64,000 bases of DNA from Pseudomonas sp. NC02 (GTDB taxonomy: Bacteria; Pseudomonadota; Gammaproteobacteria; Pseudomonadales; Pseudomonadaceae), in assembly GCF_002874965.1 (NCBI RefSeq), contig NZ_CP025624.1:3968001-4032000 (forward strand), in the 5' to 3' direction. Each line of letters begins with the position of its first letter. The first letter of the stretch is position 1. Under the pieces are notes generated by a model. It was given only the letters and a program-made list of their open reading frames with translations. It had not been told where the DNA came from and did not search any database. A program made the position numbers and the translations under genes. Positions 28,055-36,553 of this stretch are shown piece by piece.

Positions 28055-30592
28055 TCAGTTGACCGGTGCGTTTTCGCCTTGGTTGGCGCGGCGTCTTGCG
28101 CTCGGTTTGGCGGCCAGTTCCAGCGCCTGCTGGCGCTGTTGCAAGGCTTCCAGCAAACCGAAGTCCTGCGGGAAGTCGTCCACCTGGATCGCGTGATCGC
28201 CATATTCCACATAGCGCGCGAGCAAGCTGTCGTCTTCCTCGCTGATCAGGTCCAGCGCCCGCGCCTTGACTCGCCACGGAGTAAACGCCGCACTGGAAAT
28301 CGGCATTGGCTCGATCAGGCCTTGCTTGATCGCCCCCTTGAGCCGCGCCTCGATCAGCTCCACTTGCGGCAACAGGCGCAAGGCCAGCTCGCCGTAAGCC
28401 AGCTTGTCGATTTCCGGCCGAGGAATGTAGGAATTACCCAGCAAGCGGTCGCGGGTTTCCCCCGGCACCTGCACCAGTTCCGCCACTTGGGCCAACAGGC
28501 GATCCGACGGTTTGCGCTGTGGAATACCGAACGGGAACGTCAAGCCACGCACCACCGCCGCCGCGGCTTTCGACGGGTAGTTGTCGAGCACTTCGGCCAG
28601 GGCCTCATGGGCGCGCAGCAACGCGTCCTGGGCCGCCCAATGCACCAGCGGCAAATCTGCCTGTGGCCGGCCATCATCCTCAAAACGCTTGAGCACGCAG
28701 GACAGGATGTACAGCTGGGACAGAATGTCCCCCAGCCGCCCGGTGATGCTTTCCTTGCGCTTGAGGGCACCGCCCAGCACGCCCATGGAAATGTCCGAGA
28801 TCAACGCCAACACCACCGACAGCCGATTGGCCTGGCGGTAGTAGGACGCCAGCGCCGGATCGGTCTTGCCCGGCACGGAAATCAGCCGTCCGCCCGTCAG
28901 CGAATACACTGCGGCACGCACGGTATTGGCCAGCACGAAGCTCAGGTGACCGAACATTGCGCTGTCGAAATCTACCAGGGCCTTGCGCCGGTCCGTATTG
29001 CGCGCCGCTTCCATCTCGCGGAACACATACGGATGGCAGCGGATCAGGCCCTGGCCGTAGATGATCAGGCAGCGAGTCATGATGTTCGCGCCTTCCACCG
29101 TGATGGCGATGGGGCTTTGCTGGTAGGCCCGGCCGAGGAAGTTGTTGGGCCCCATGCAGATGCCCTTGCCGGCCACGATGTCCATGCCGTCGTTGACGAT
29201 GATGCGTGCCCGCTCGGTAACGTGATACTTGGCGATGGCCGAGATCACCGAGGGTTTTTCACCGGCATCCAATGACGCTACCGAGACCTTGCGCACCGCG
29301 TCGCAGGCATACAAATGCCCGGCCATGCGCGCCAGGGGCGCCTGCACGCCTTCGAACTTGCCGATGGGCAGGCCGAATTGCTTGCGCATCGCCGCATAAG
29401 CGGTGGTGCCGCGCACAGCCACCTTGCCCAGGCCGACGTTGGCCGACGGCAGGGAAATCGCCCGGCCAGCCGCCAGGCATTCCATCAGCATGCGCCAGCC
29501 GTTGCCGACTTGCTCGCGGCCGCCGATCACCCATTCCAGCGGGATAAACACATCCTTGCCGGTGGTCGGGCCGTTCTGGAATACCGCGTTGAGTGGCCAG
29601 TGACGCCGGCCGCTGTTCACCCCCGGATGGGTGGTGGGGATCAACGCGCAGGTGATGCCCAGGGAACCCGGCTGGCCGAGCAGACCGTCCGGGTCTTCGG
29701 CGCGGAAGGCCAGGCCGAGCACCGTGGCGATTGGGCCGAGGGTGATGTAGCGCTTGTCCCAGGTCACACGGAAACCCAGTACTTCCTCGCCTTCGTGCAC
29801 GCCCTTGCAGACGATGCCCAGGTCTGGAATCGCGCCGGCGTCGGAGCCGGCATACGGGCTGGTCAGGGCGAAGCACGGGATGTCTTCGCCACGGGCCAGG
29901 CGTGGCAGGTAGTAGTTGCGCTGGGCGTCGGTGCCGTAATGCAGCAGCAGTTCGGCCGGGCCCAGGGAGTTGGGTACCATCACCGAAATCGCCGCCGCCG
30001 AGCAGCGGGTCGAGAGCTTCATCACCACTTGCGAATGCGCATAGTGGGAGAAGCCTTTGCCGCCGTACTGCTTGGGAATGATCATGCCGAGGAAGCCGGC
30101 ATCCTTGGTGTACTGCCAGCCTTCGGGGGACATGTCTTGCCAGACCTGGGTGGTTTCCCAGTCGTTGGACATGTCGCACAGGGTCTCCACTTCGTTGTCG
30201 AGGAAAGCCTGTTCTTCAGCGCTGAGGCTGGCCGGTGCGGCTTGCAGCAGGCGTTCCCAGCGCGGTTTGCCGCTGAACAGCTCGGCGTCCCACCACACGG
30301 TTCCGGACTCGATGGCAGCACGCTCGGTGTCGGACATCGCCGGCATGATGCCGCGAAAAAGGCCCAGGGCCTTGCTGGTCAACAGGGTGCGGCGCAGGGG
30401 TTTGATCGTCAGCAGCAGCGCGGGCAACACCACCAGCACCGCCACGACGCCGGCGCCGAAACCGGCGACTGCGTTGAACAGGTAACCGGCCGCCAGCCAG
30501 ACCAGGCCGGCACCCAGCCAGAGGGTGGCAGCGGCTTGTCGATACGCCAGGGCAATCGCTGCTGCGAGTCCCGCCAATAACCAGATAACCAT
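28055..30592 (-). CDS. fadE: Membrane-associated acyl-CoA dehydrogenase
   Basis: An 845-residue FadE. The first 70 residues hold two or three hydrophobic segments (MVIWLLAGLAAAIALAYRQ; LWLGAGLVWLAAGYLF; VVAVLVVLPALLL) that anchor it to the inner membrane, followed by the FAD-dependent dehydrogenase domains (PNSLGPAELLLHYGT; PCFALTSPYAGSD; GLGKVAVRGTTAY; GPNNFLGRAYQQSPIAITVEG-type region). It makes the trans-2 double bond in the first step of beta-oxidation. The start is ATG 30592. A TTCAA-N8-TTGAA dyad lies about 100 bases upstream, the same as upstream of alkB, suggesting common control. Confidence 0.92.
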   Translation of the reverse strand: MVIWLLAGLAAAIALAYRQAAATLWLGAGLVWLAAGYLFNAVAGFGAGVVAVLVVLPALLLTIKPLRRTLLTSKALGLFRGIMPAMSDTERAAIESGTVWWDAELFSGKPRWERLLQAAPASLSAEEQAFLDNEVETLCDMSNDWETTQVWQDMSPEGWQYTKDAGFLGMIIPKQYGGKGFSHYAHSQVVMKLSTRCSAAAISVMVPNSLGPAELLLHYGTDAQRNYYLPRLARGEDIPCFALTSPYAGSDAGAIPDLGIVCKGVHEGEEVLGFRVTWDKRYITLGPIATVLGLAFRAEDPDGLLGQPGSLGITCALIPTTHPGVNSGRRHWPLNAVFQNGPTTGKDVFIPLEWVIGGREQVGNGWRMLMECLAAGRAISLPSANVGLGKVAVRGTTAYAAMRKQFGLPIGKFEGVQAPLARMAGHLYACDAVRKVSVASLDAGEKPSVISAIAKYHVTERARIIVNDGMDIVAGKGICMGPNNFLGRAYQQSPIAITVEGANIMTRCLIIYGQGLIRCHPYVFREMEAARNTDRRKALVDFDSAMFGHLSFVLANTVRAAVYSLTGGRLISVPGKTDPALASYYRQANRLSVVLALISDISMGVLGGALKRKESITGRLGDILSQLYILSCVLKRFEDDGRPQADLPLVHWAAQDALLRAHEALAEVLDNYPSKAAAAVVRGLTFPFGIPQRKPSDRLLAQVAELVQVPGETRDRLLGNSYIPRPEIDKLAYGELALRLLPQVELIEARLKGAIKQGLIEPMPISSAAFTPWRVKARALDLISEEDDSLLARYVEYGDHAIQVDDFPQDFGLLEALQQRQQALELAAKPSARRRANQGENAPVN

Positions 30593-30687
30593 GGGGATAC
30601 CTCTACTCAATTCAGGGTACGGCCAACGCCCGGGCAGATCGGAATGACCTGTGACGTAAAGCCACACTACAAACTTGAAAAGATAAA

Positions 30688-30705
30688 TTCAAATTTTGTT
30701 TTGAA
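30688..30705. promoter_or_regulatory. Dyad TTCAA-N8-TTGAA upstream of fadE
   Basis: Perfect five-base arms in an AT-rich 262-base gap between the FadL-like gene and fadE. The same dyad and spacing occurs upstream of alkB. I see no gene in this gap. Confidence 0.5.
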
Positions 30706-30854
30706 ATTTTTATTTAATGCTTGGGCGAAAAAATCAAGGGCTGAGCAAGTCAGCCTGATGGATCAAAGGGAGCACGTGAGAAATGCCGGAAGAGCAGCAA
30801 GATGCGCTTGCTGCCCTCCTTTATCGGCTAGTCAATTCACTTCACTGCACGCGA

Positions 30855-32297
30855 TCAGAACGCGTAAGTCGCTGATAAGCTGACCACCTCCCCTTTGCTG
30901 TCGACCTTGCCATCCAGGCGTGCGCCGCCGAGACGATCGACGTTCTGCGTCTTCAACTTGACCTCTTCCACAAACTGCCGGGAGTACGCACCGTCCAGGG
31001 TCAGCCCCGGAATAGCTCTTACGGCGTAGCTCAGCCCCAGGGAAGCAAACCAGCGGTCACCGTCAGGAATACGTGGGTCACGTGTGGAGTTACGGGTTGG
31101 AGTCTGGTCATTGGCGACACCGGCACGCACGGTCCAGTCGTCGGTGAGTTTGTAGTCACCGCCCACCGACAGCATCCAGACGTCACGGTACTTGTAGGGA
31201 ATCGACACGATGGTGCTGCCGTCGGACTTCAGGGTCAGGTCCTTGAACGAAGACCATTGCGTCCACATGGCGCTGACACCCAGGGTGAAGCGGTCATTGA
31301 ACACGTGCACCCAATCAATCGCGGCATTGGCCGGAATATCCAGCTGGGTTGAGGCGTTGGCGCCATCCGGGTAAAGATGCAGGCCCGGGTACGCCTGCTC
31401 TACCAGGGTTTTGCCGAAAGCAGGGTTGATATCGGTCATCAGGCTTCTGGAGCCGTCATCGGCATAGATATTGTAGTTACCCTCCAGCTTGTTCTTGATC
31501 TTGGCGTGGTAGTTCAGGCCAACAGTATCCTGCAGCGTTGGCTTCCAGACCACGCCGGCAAACCAGCCGACAGAGGTGTTATCTACCTTGACCCGCATCA
31601 AGGCATGCCCAACCCCCGAAGGAAAGGGTGCACCGCCCAATCCTGGCGACAAGGCCGCCGCTGCCAGCAGGTCGACGTTCTGGCTGACGAAGCCACTACT
31701 GTGCTGCACGATGGCGCCACCACCAATGGAGAACTGGTCGTTGACCTTGAACGACAGCGAGCCCGTCACACCCACCGTTTCGATCTTGGTGTCGACGGCG
31801 AAGTCGCGACCCTTCCAGTCCGGGTCCCAGGTACTTTTCATGCCTTGAGGGACAACAGCGCTAAAGCCGAGCGCAAAACGGTCATTGAGCGGAATCACCG
31901 CAAAGCCGGTAGGCAGCCAAGCGGTGAAGCCTGCTTCGCCGCCGTTGCCTGTGCGCGGGGTTGAGGTAGGTATACCTGTCAACGGATCAATGACGCTGGA
32001 ACTGCTCGGATCTCCCTTGTAGTCGTAAGCACTGCCCTTGTACTTGATATTGACGCGGGCGTAGTCGACGGTTTGCTGCACGATAGTGTGATCAATAAAT
32101 GCCATGGCAGCCGGGTTGTTGTACGCAGCTGAAGGGTCATCCTTGAACAGCGAACCACCACCAAAGGCACGGCCCCAGCCCTGCGCGCCATAGGTCGGGG
32201 TAGCAAAACCACCTGCCTGCGCCGGAGCGGTAATCATCAGCCCCCCCAGCAATGCGAGCCCCAATACAGCCTGCACCTGTTGTTTTTTATTATTCAT
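30855..32297 (-). CDS. FadL/OmpP1/TodX-family outer membrane hydrophobic-substrate channel
   Basis: A 480-residue outer-membrane barrel with signal peptide (LGLALLGGLMITAPAQA-GG). The mature N-terminus GGFATPTYGAQGWGRAFGGGSLFKDDPSAAYNNPAAMAF is the hatch that plugs FadL-type channels and moves hydrophobic ligands sideways; the C-terminus ends SLSATYAF with the barrel-type terminal Phe. It probably takes up fatty acids or alkanes. The start ATG 32297 is flanked by two AAYAAYAA motifs, one inside the first codons. Last gene of the alkB-pra run, 262 bases from fadE. Confidence 0.88.
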   Translation of the reverse strand: MNNKKQQVQAVLGLALLGGLMITAPAQAGGFATPTYGAQGWGRAFGGGSLFKDDPSAAYNNPAAMAFIDHTIVQQTVDYARVNIKYKGSAYDYKGDPSSSSVIDPLTGIPTSTPRTGNGGEAGFTAWLPTGFAVIPLNDRFALGFSAVVPQGMKSTWDPDWKGRDFAVDTKIETVGVTGSLSFKVNDQFSIGGGAIVQHSSGFVSQNVDLLAAAALSPGLGGAPFPSGVGHALMRVKVDNTSVGWFAGVVWKPTLQDTVGLNYHAKIKNKLEGNYNIYADDGSRSLMTDINPAFGKTLVEQAYPGLHLYPDGANASTQLDIPANAAIDWVHVFNDRFTLGVSAMWTQWSSFKDLTLKSDGSTIVSIPYKYRDVWMLSVGGDYKLTDDWTVRAGVANDQTPTRNSTRDPRIPDGDRWFASLGLSYAVRAIPGLTLDGAYSRQFVEEVKLKTQNVDRLGGARLDGKVDSKGEVVSLSATYAF

Positions 32298-32315
32298 GCG
32301 GCACTCCTTATTGTT
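32287..32315 (-). promoter_or_regulatory. Two Hfq/Crc motifs flanking the FadL-like start
   Basis: AACAATAA at 32308-32315 just before AAGGAG, and AATAATAA at 32287-32294 covering codons 2-4. Such a double site is typical of strong translational repression targets. Confidence 0.7.
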
Positions 32316-32404
32316 ATCAAACTGAGCCTGCTCGAGCCGGCTCGTCTTGCTGCTTCGTTTGCCCGTTCAGGGGCATATTTCAACCTTTGACCTGATGATC
32401 AAGT

Positions 32405-32899
32405 TCAAGGACTAATCGTGAGGACTGGCGAAGGCTTGAAACTGAATGCCGTGATTCGGCAGCTGTCGCCTACGGTGTGAGGGCTAAGGAGGCTAAAGGT
32501 GTTATCAGCAGCACTCCATTGCGTGGTCAACGTACTTGGAGACGCGCACGTGTCGGAGAAGAACTTCTCGGCGAAACCTGAAAGTGTTGCGGTGCTGGCA
32601 TTCGTCGGTACGAGGGTCCACGGCAGATTAAGCGGCCCGGAAACTCCGCACAGTGCGTTGCCCGTAAAAGTGGCACCGGTGATGGTCGCACTTGAACCGT
32701 CGGAAGCGACCTTTCCGGTCAGCGCGACAGTGCAAGGGACGGGTGTCCATACCAAAAGTTTTACTGCGGTAGAGATCGAGCCAGTGGCAGTAAATGCGGC
32801 GCCCGCCTGGGCAAACGATGCCGCGTGGGTCATTGAGGATGTGAATGCCAGGCCAAGCAGCAGCGCAGTTAGAGAAATACGTGTGGTAAGGCTTTGCAT
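32405..32899 (-). CDS. PraA/PraB-like secreted alkane-oxidation activator, paralogue 4
   Basis: A 164-residue exported protein (signal peptide ending SSMTHA-AS). Shares with the next three genes the pattern: N-terminal A-S-F, Cys near PVPC, DGSSATI, LCG, NLPW, NTFS-like turn, G-x-x-C near the end, and a hydrophobic end (VLTISP). This is the alkane-induced extracellular activator family first described in P. aeruginosa. It is the most divergent of the four in the second half. An AACAATAA motif lies in the leader. The biochemical role of these proteins is not established. Confidence 0.75.
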   Translation of the reverse strand: MQSLTTRISLTALLLGLAFTSSMTHAASFAQAGAAFTATGSISTAVKLLVWTPVPCTVALTGKVASDGSSATITGATFTGNALCGVSGPLNLPWTLVPTNASTATLSGFAEKFFSDTCASPSTLTTQWSAADNTFSLLSPHTVGDSCRITAFSFKPSPVLTISP

Positions 32900-32919
32900 T
32901 GTCTTAGTCCCCAGACTTT

Positions 32920-32927
32920 TTATTGTT
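32920..32927 (-). promoter_or_regulatory. Hfq/Crc motif AACAATAA in the leader of the praB-like gene
   Basis: Exact AAYAAYAA match about 20 bases before the start codon (GATAACAATAAAAAG). Confidence 0.6.
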
Positions 32928-33002
32928 ATCCACCGGCTCCGCCGGCATCAGTTACATGGCCAGACACCTCGCCTGAGGCGCAAGCCGATCAAAATTCGTT
33001 TA

Positions 33003-33518
33003 TCAAGGATTTATCATCAGGTATGGCATTGCGAAGCGCATCGACACAACTTCACAGCTACCGGGAAGTACCTGATTGATTGCATAAAGATTTAAGCCAT
33101 CGGTGTTATTGAAGAGAGAAACGCTAATAGTTGCAGGACCGCAGTTAGTACCAGGAATGATTGGCGGAAGGCTCGCCACAGTGAAACTGACATTAGATAA
33201 TGCGCCGAAAGCACTGGCTGTTGGACTCAATACCCATGGCAAGTTACTGACACGATACATGGCACACAGGGCGTTGCTGCCGGCGATATAAACACTGGTC
33301 AGACTTGCCGTGGAACCATCGTGGGATACCCGCCCAACAAACTGGATATTACACGTTACAGGTGTCCTCATCGAAGACGGCGACTTCAGCGTCAGGGTGC
33401 CGTTAACGGTGGTAAATGATTGGTCGGCAGGAATGAAAGACGCCGCGTTGGCCATCGAAGCCGCACAAATGCACATTGCAACAGCAGTAGCACCCACGAA
33501 CGTTTTCAAGCTTTCCAT
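33003..33518 (-). CDS. PraA/PraB-like secreted protein, paralogue 3
   Basis: A 171-residue exported protein, signal peptide ending SMANA-AS. Closest to the neighbour at 33667: both have SPSS....PVTCNI.F.G.V, GSN.LCA, NLPW, NCGP and GSC.VVS in the same order, so this pair is a recent tandem duplicate. ATG 33518 is taken; an in-frame start at 33557 gives no signal peptide. No A-rich Crc motif was seen in its leader. Function inferred only from family and the alkB context. Confidence 0.75.
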   Translation of the reverse strand: MESLKTFVGATAVAMCICAASMANAASFIPADQSFTTVNGTLTLKSPSSMRTPVTCNIQFVGRVSHDGSTASLTSVYIAGSNALCAMYRVSNLPWVLSPTASAFGALSNVSFTVASLPPIIPGTNCGPATISVSLFNNTDGLNLYAINQVLPGSCEVVSMRFAMPYLMINP

Positions 33519-33666
33519 GTTTTTCCACCTGTCTGGTGACGTATTCACCAAGCGCAATGAACGGTGTTGTCAGCCGATCCGTTGGCTGTCCATCCCTGAA
33601 CAAGCGCCTCTCGCGAGGCGCCTGCCTTCCATCGGGGTGATCAACCCTTTTTACGGAGTACGCCTA

Positions 33667-34182
33667 TCAAGGAATTACCACGGCACCCGGTGCGGTGAGG
33701 CTCAGCGACACCACGGTGCAACTGCCGGTCAGCGTCTGGTTGGTTGCAGTGATCGTGCTGGAAGCTGGGCTGGCAGTTGACGCCAGGCCCACGGCAATAG
33801 TGGTCGGGCCGCAGTTGGTGGCAGGAATGATTGGCGGTGCACCTGCGATGGTGTAGCCAACGTTGGTCACGGTACCCGCAGTAACGGAGGTAGCCGATAG
33901 TTTCCATGGCAGGTTAGTCATCTTGGGCAATGCGCACAGGCTGTTGGAACCCGATACGGTGGCGCTATTGATATTGGCAGTACCATCGGCGTTAACAACA
34001 CCCTGGAAAAGAATGTTGCAAGTCACTGGCTGCTGAAACGACGACGGCGATTTGACCGTAATGCTGCCGTTAGCGGTGATGCTTGCACCAATAGGGCTGA
34101 AAGACGCCGCACTGGCCATCGAAGCAGCACCCATGCAAACAGTCAAAGCAGTCAAAGACACGAGGGTTTTCAAGCTTTTCAT
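33667..34182 (-). CDS. PraA/PraB-like secreted protein, paralogue 2
   Basis: A 171-residue exported protein with signal peptide MKSLKTLVSLTALTVCMGAASMASA. The mature part is Ser/Thr-rich and beta-prone with four Cys (PVTC, SLC, TNCGP, GSC), which could form two disulfides in the periplasm or outside the cell. Its start overlaps an AAAAATAATG sequence, a looser A-rich motif. Tandem duplicate of the gene at 33003. Confidence 0.75.
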   Translation of the reverse strand: MKSLKTLVSLTALTVCMGAASMASAASFSPIGASITANGSITVKSPSSFQQPVTCNILFQGVVNADGTANINSATVSGSNSLCALPKMTNLPWKLSATSVTAGTVTNVGYTIAGAPPIIPATNCGPTTIAVGLASTASPASSTITATNQTLTGSCTVVSLSLTAPGAVVIP

Positions 34183-34313
34183 TATTTTTCCTCACATGTT
34201 ATGGCGAGTCATTTCGCCAGGGGTAATGGCCATGATCGAGAGGTCACGGTGAATCTGCAGAACTTCCCTTTCCAGCCAAATTTCAATTCAATTACCGCTA
34301 CAACATCCCACTG

Positions 34314-34808
34314 TTACTCAATAACTTTGAAACTCGGCGGCATCTTGATCGACACCGTCTTGATCTTGCAGTCTTCGCCGATAGGCACATTCGACGCTTC
34401 CAGCTTGCCGGTGGCGTTATCCCAGGTTCCATCGGCAGTAGAAGGCCCGCACTTACCGCCCAAACCAAAGGCATGCACATCCACGGCGATCTTCGACATC
34501 GAGCCGCTCCTGGTATCTTTAGCCACCAATACCCACGGCAAGTTGATGGCTTCGACCCGGCTGCACTTGAGGCCGCCGTCGAACTCAACTTTGTCGACAT
34601 TTACTGACGACCCATCCGCCGCCACTTTGCCGGCGACCTTGATGGTGCAATCCGCGCTGATCAGCGCGCCTTTGGAAAAGCTGATGGGGCCCTGGGCAGT
34701 AAACGCGCTGCCGGCAGGTTCGATACGGGCGGCCTGGGCCTGGTGGTAAACGATCAGGCCCAGCGCGGCCAATACAATGTGCGTGGTGAACTTGGCAGGG
34801 GTTTGCAT
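34314..34808 (-). CDS. PraA/PraB-like secreted protein, paralogue 1
   Basis: A 164-residue exported protein (signal peptide ending VYHQAQA-AR). It keeps the family scaffold (FTAQGPISF, ADCTIKVAGKV, ADGSS, LKCS, NLPWVL, GKCGPS, GEDCKI) but has a Lys-rich second half. First of the four paralogues after alkB. An AAAAATAA sequence lies in the leader (34831-34838). ATG 34808 chosen over the upstream ATG at 34829, which would add MKGRTYT before the signal. Confidence 0.75.
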   Translation of the reverse strand: MQTPAKFTTHIVLAALGLIVYHQAQAARIEPAGSAFTAQGPISFSKGALISADCTIKVAGKVAADGSSVNVDKVEFDGGLKCSRVEAINLPWVLVAKDTRSGSMSKIAVDVHAFGLGGKCGPSTADGTWDNATGKLEASNVPIGEDCKIKTVSIKMPPSFKVIE

Positions 34809-34954
34809 GGTGTACGTCCTTCCCTTCATTTTATTTTTGTTCGGGTCAAACAACTGTCTTGCAACTAAGCCGTACTCGAAACCGGTAAAGCCTGGGCGAT
34901 GAAAACCTGCGCGATGCACAGATCCCGAGTACGCCCTACAACTGACTGCTTTCG

Positions 34955-36235
34955 TTAGAAGGGTCTGGTGGTGTTGCTGTACTTCTCCAGGTACTTCAAA
35001 CGCTGTGAAGGTTGAAGATTGGTCAGGGTAATATCCCCGGCGTAATGATTAAGTACCCGGTGATCCATGCGTCGTCGCCACAAGTACGGTACATACGCCC
35101 AGACAATCATGCTGGCATAACCGTATGGGAGTTGCGGCGATTCATCAAAATGACGCAGTGACTGATAACTTCTGGTTGGGTTGGCGTGATGGTCGGAGTG
35201 CCGCTGCAGTTGGAACAGAAAGATATTGGTGACAATCCGATTACTGTTCCAGGAATGGCGTGGCGAGCAACGTTCATAACGACCGTTGGGCAACTTCTGG
35301 CGTTTCAGGCCGTAGTGCTCGACATAGTTCACCACTTCCAGCAGCGAGAAACCGTAGATGCCCTGGATGATCAGGAATGGAATCACTGCCGCGCCCAGCC
35401 AGGCAATCATCGCGCCCCACAACACCACACTGTACATCCAGGCGCTGAGTACGGCGTTCTTCCAGTGCCAGGCCGGCAGGCCGAGTTTGCGCAGGCGTTC
35501 ACGCTCCAGGTTCCACGCCGAGCGGGCGCTGAACCATACCGAGCGCGGCAGGAAGGCCCAGAAGCTCTCCCCCAACCGCGAACTGGCCGGGTCTTCCGGG
35601 GTGGCGACGCGCACGTGGTGGCCACGGTTGTGTTCGGTGTAGAAGTGCCCGTAGAAGGTCGGTGCCAGGGTGATCTTGGCCAGCACGACTTCCAGCAGGC
35701 GCGGCTTGTGCCCCAGCTCATGGGCGGTGTTGATGGCAATGCCGGTGGCAGCGCCAGTGGACATCGCCATGCCCAGGTAGGTGAACCAGCTCACCTGGCC
35801 ATGCAGCTCGGTGCGCGCGGTGATGAACGCGGCGGTTTTCGCCAGCCAGCTCGACGGGTCCAGGGTGGCGGTGGCATGCAACAGGCCGCCATTGATAATC
35901 CAGTCGATACCGCCTGCGGCCAGCCACCCGGTGACCACCAGGGATGAGATGACAAACAGCACGCCGGTGTAGACGATCCAGCGGTAGTAGCTTTGGGATT
36001 CGAGGTTGCTGACGGCGGACTCGGGCGGGTTACTGACGTCTTCACCCAGCAGGCCGTCGATCAGCGGGATCAGGCCGAAGATCACCAGCACACCGACCCA
36101 CCACAGTTGTTGCACGCCGGTAGTGATGGCCAGGGCACCAGAGAGAATTGGGGTTGCCAGGGGCATGATGCCGAGCCACCACAGGTGGCGCTTGCCGTCG
36201 GTCCAGACGTTCGGGGCAGCCAGGGTCTGATTCAT
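34955..36235 (-). CDS. alkB: Alkane 1-monooxygenase (integral membrane di-iron hydroxylase)
   Basis: A 426-residue inner-membrane enzyme oxidising the terminal methyl of n-alkanes to the alcohol with O2 and electrons from rubredoxin. All four diagnostic motifs are intact: HELGH at 172-176, EHNRGHH at 201-207, NYVEHYG at 303-309 and LQRHSDHH at 343-350. Several hydrophobic segments precede the first histidine box, as expected. No rubredoxin or rubredoxin reductase gene lies in the window, so electron partners are elsewhere. ATG 36235; transcription probably continues through the pra-like genes. A TTCAA-N8-TTGAA dyad is about 150 bases upstream. Confidence 0.95.
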   Translation of the reverse strand: MNQTLAAPNVWTDGKRHLWWLGIMPLATPILSGALAITTGVQQLWWVGVLVIFGLIPLIDGLLGEDVSNPPESAVSNLESQSYYRWIVYTGVLFVISSLVVTGWLAAGGIDWIINGGLLHATATLDPSSWLAKTAAFITARTELHGQVSWFTYLGMAMSTGAATGIAINTAHELGHKPRLLEVVLAKITLAPTFYGHFYTEHNRGHHVRVATPEDPASSRLGESFWAFLPRSVWFSARSAWNLERERLRKLGLPAWHWKNAVLSAWMYSVVLWGAMIAWLGAAVIPFLIIQGIYGFSLLEVVNYVEHYGLKRQKLPNGRYERCSPRHSWNSNRIVTNIFLFQLQRHSDHHANPTRSYQSLRHFDESPQLPYGYASMIVWAYVPYLWRRRMDHRVLNHYAGDITLTNLQPSQRLKYLEKYSNTTRPF

Positions 36236-36553
36236 GGCAGCCTCCGCACGACGCAGGTAGGCAGGGAGCAAAAATCAACACTGGACAGGTACACGGAGCG
36301 GTGACTGCCCCGAGAATTCAACCATGCGATAAAAGGCGTTTTTTTCATTATTTTATTCGCTCTTAGGCATTTCAAAAATTGTTTCAAATTAGACATTGAA
36401 ATAATTTTTTTAAATAAATAGCGCGGAATCGTTAGGTCGTCAACTAGTTTCTTGAACCCTTTTGAACGTGACCGGGCAGTCTCTTTTTCAGCCGTTTGGT
36501 CAGGCGTCTAGAGCAAGCATTGACGAGTTCGAACCGCGAGTTCAGTCGCACAA
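36236..36553. promoter_or_regulatory. alkB upstream region with TTCAA-N8-TTGAA dyad at 36382-36401
   Basis: 318 bases without a gene. The AT-rich core holds TTTCAA-N8-TTGAAA (six-base arms) followed by a run TTTTTTTAAATAAATA. A similar T-run plus AAATAAATA sequence lies upstream of the divergent monooxygenase operon. No regulator gene for the alkane module is found in the window. Confidence 0.5.
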
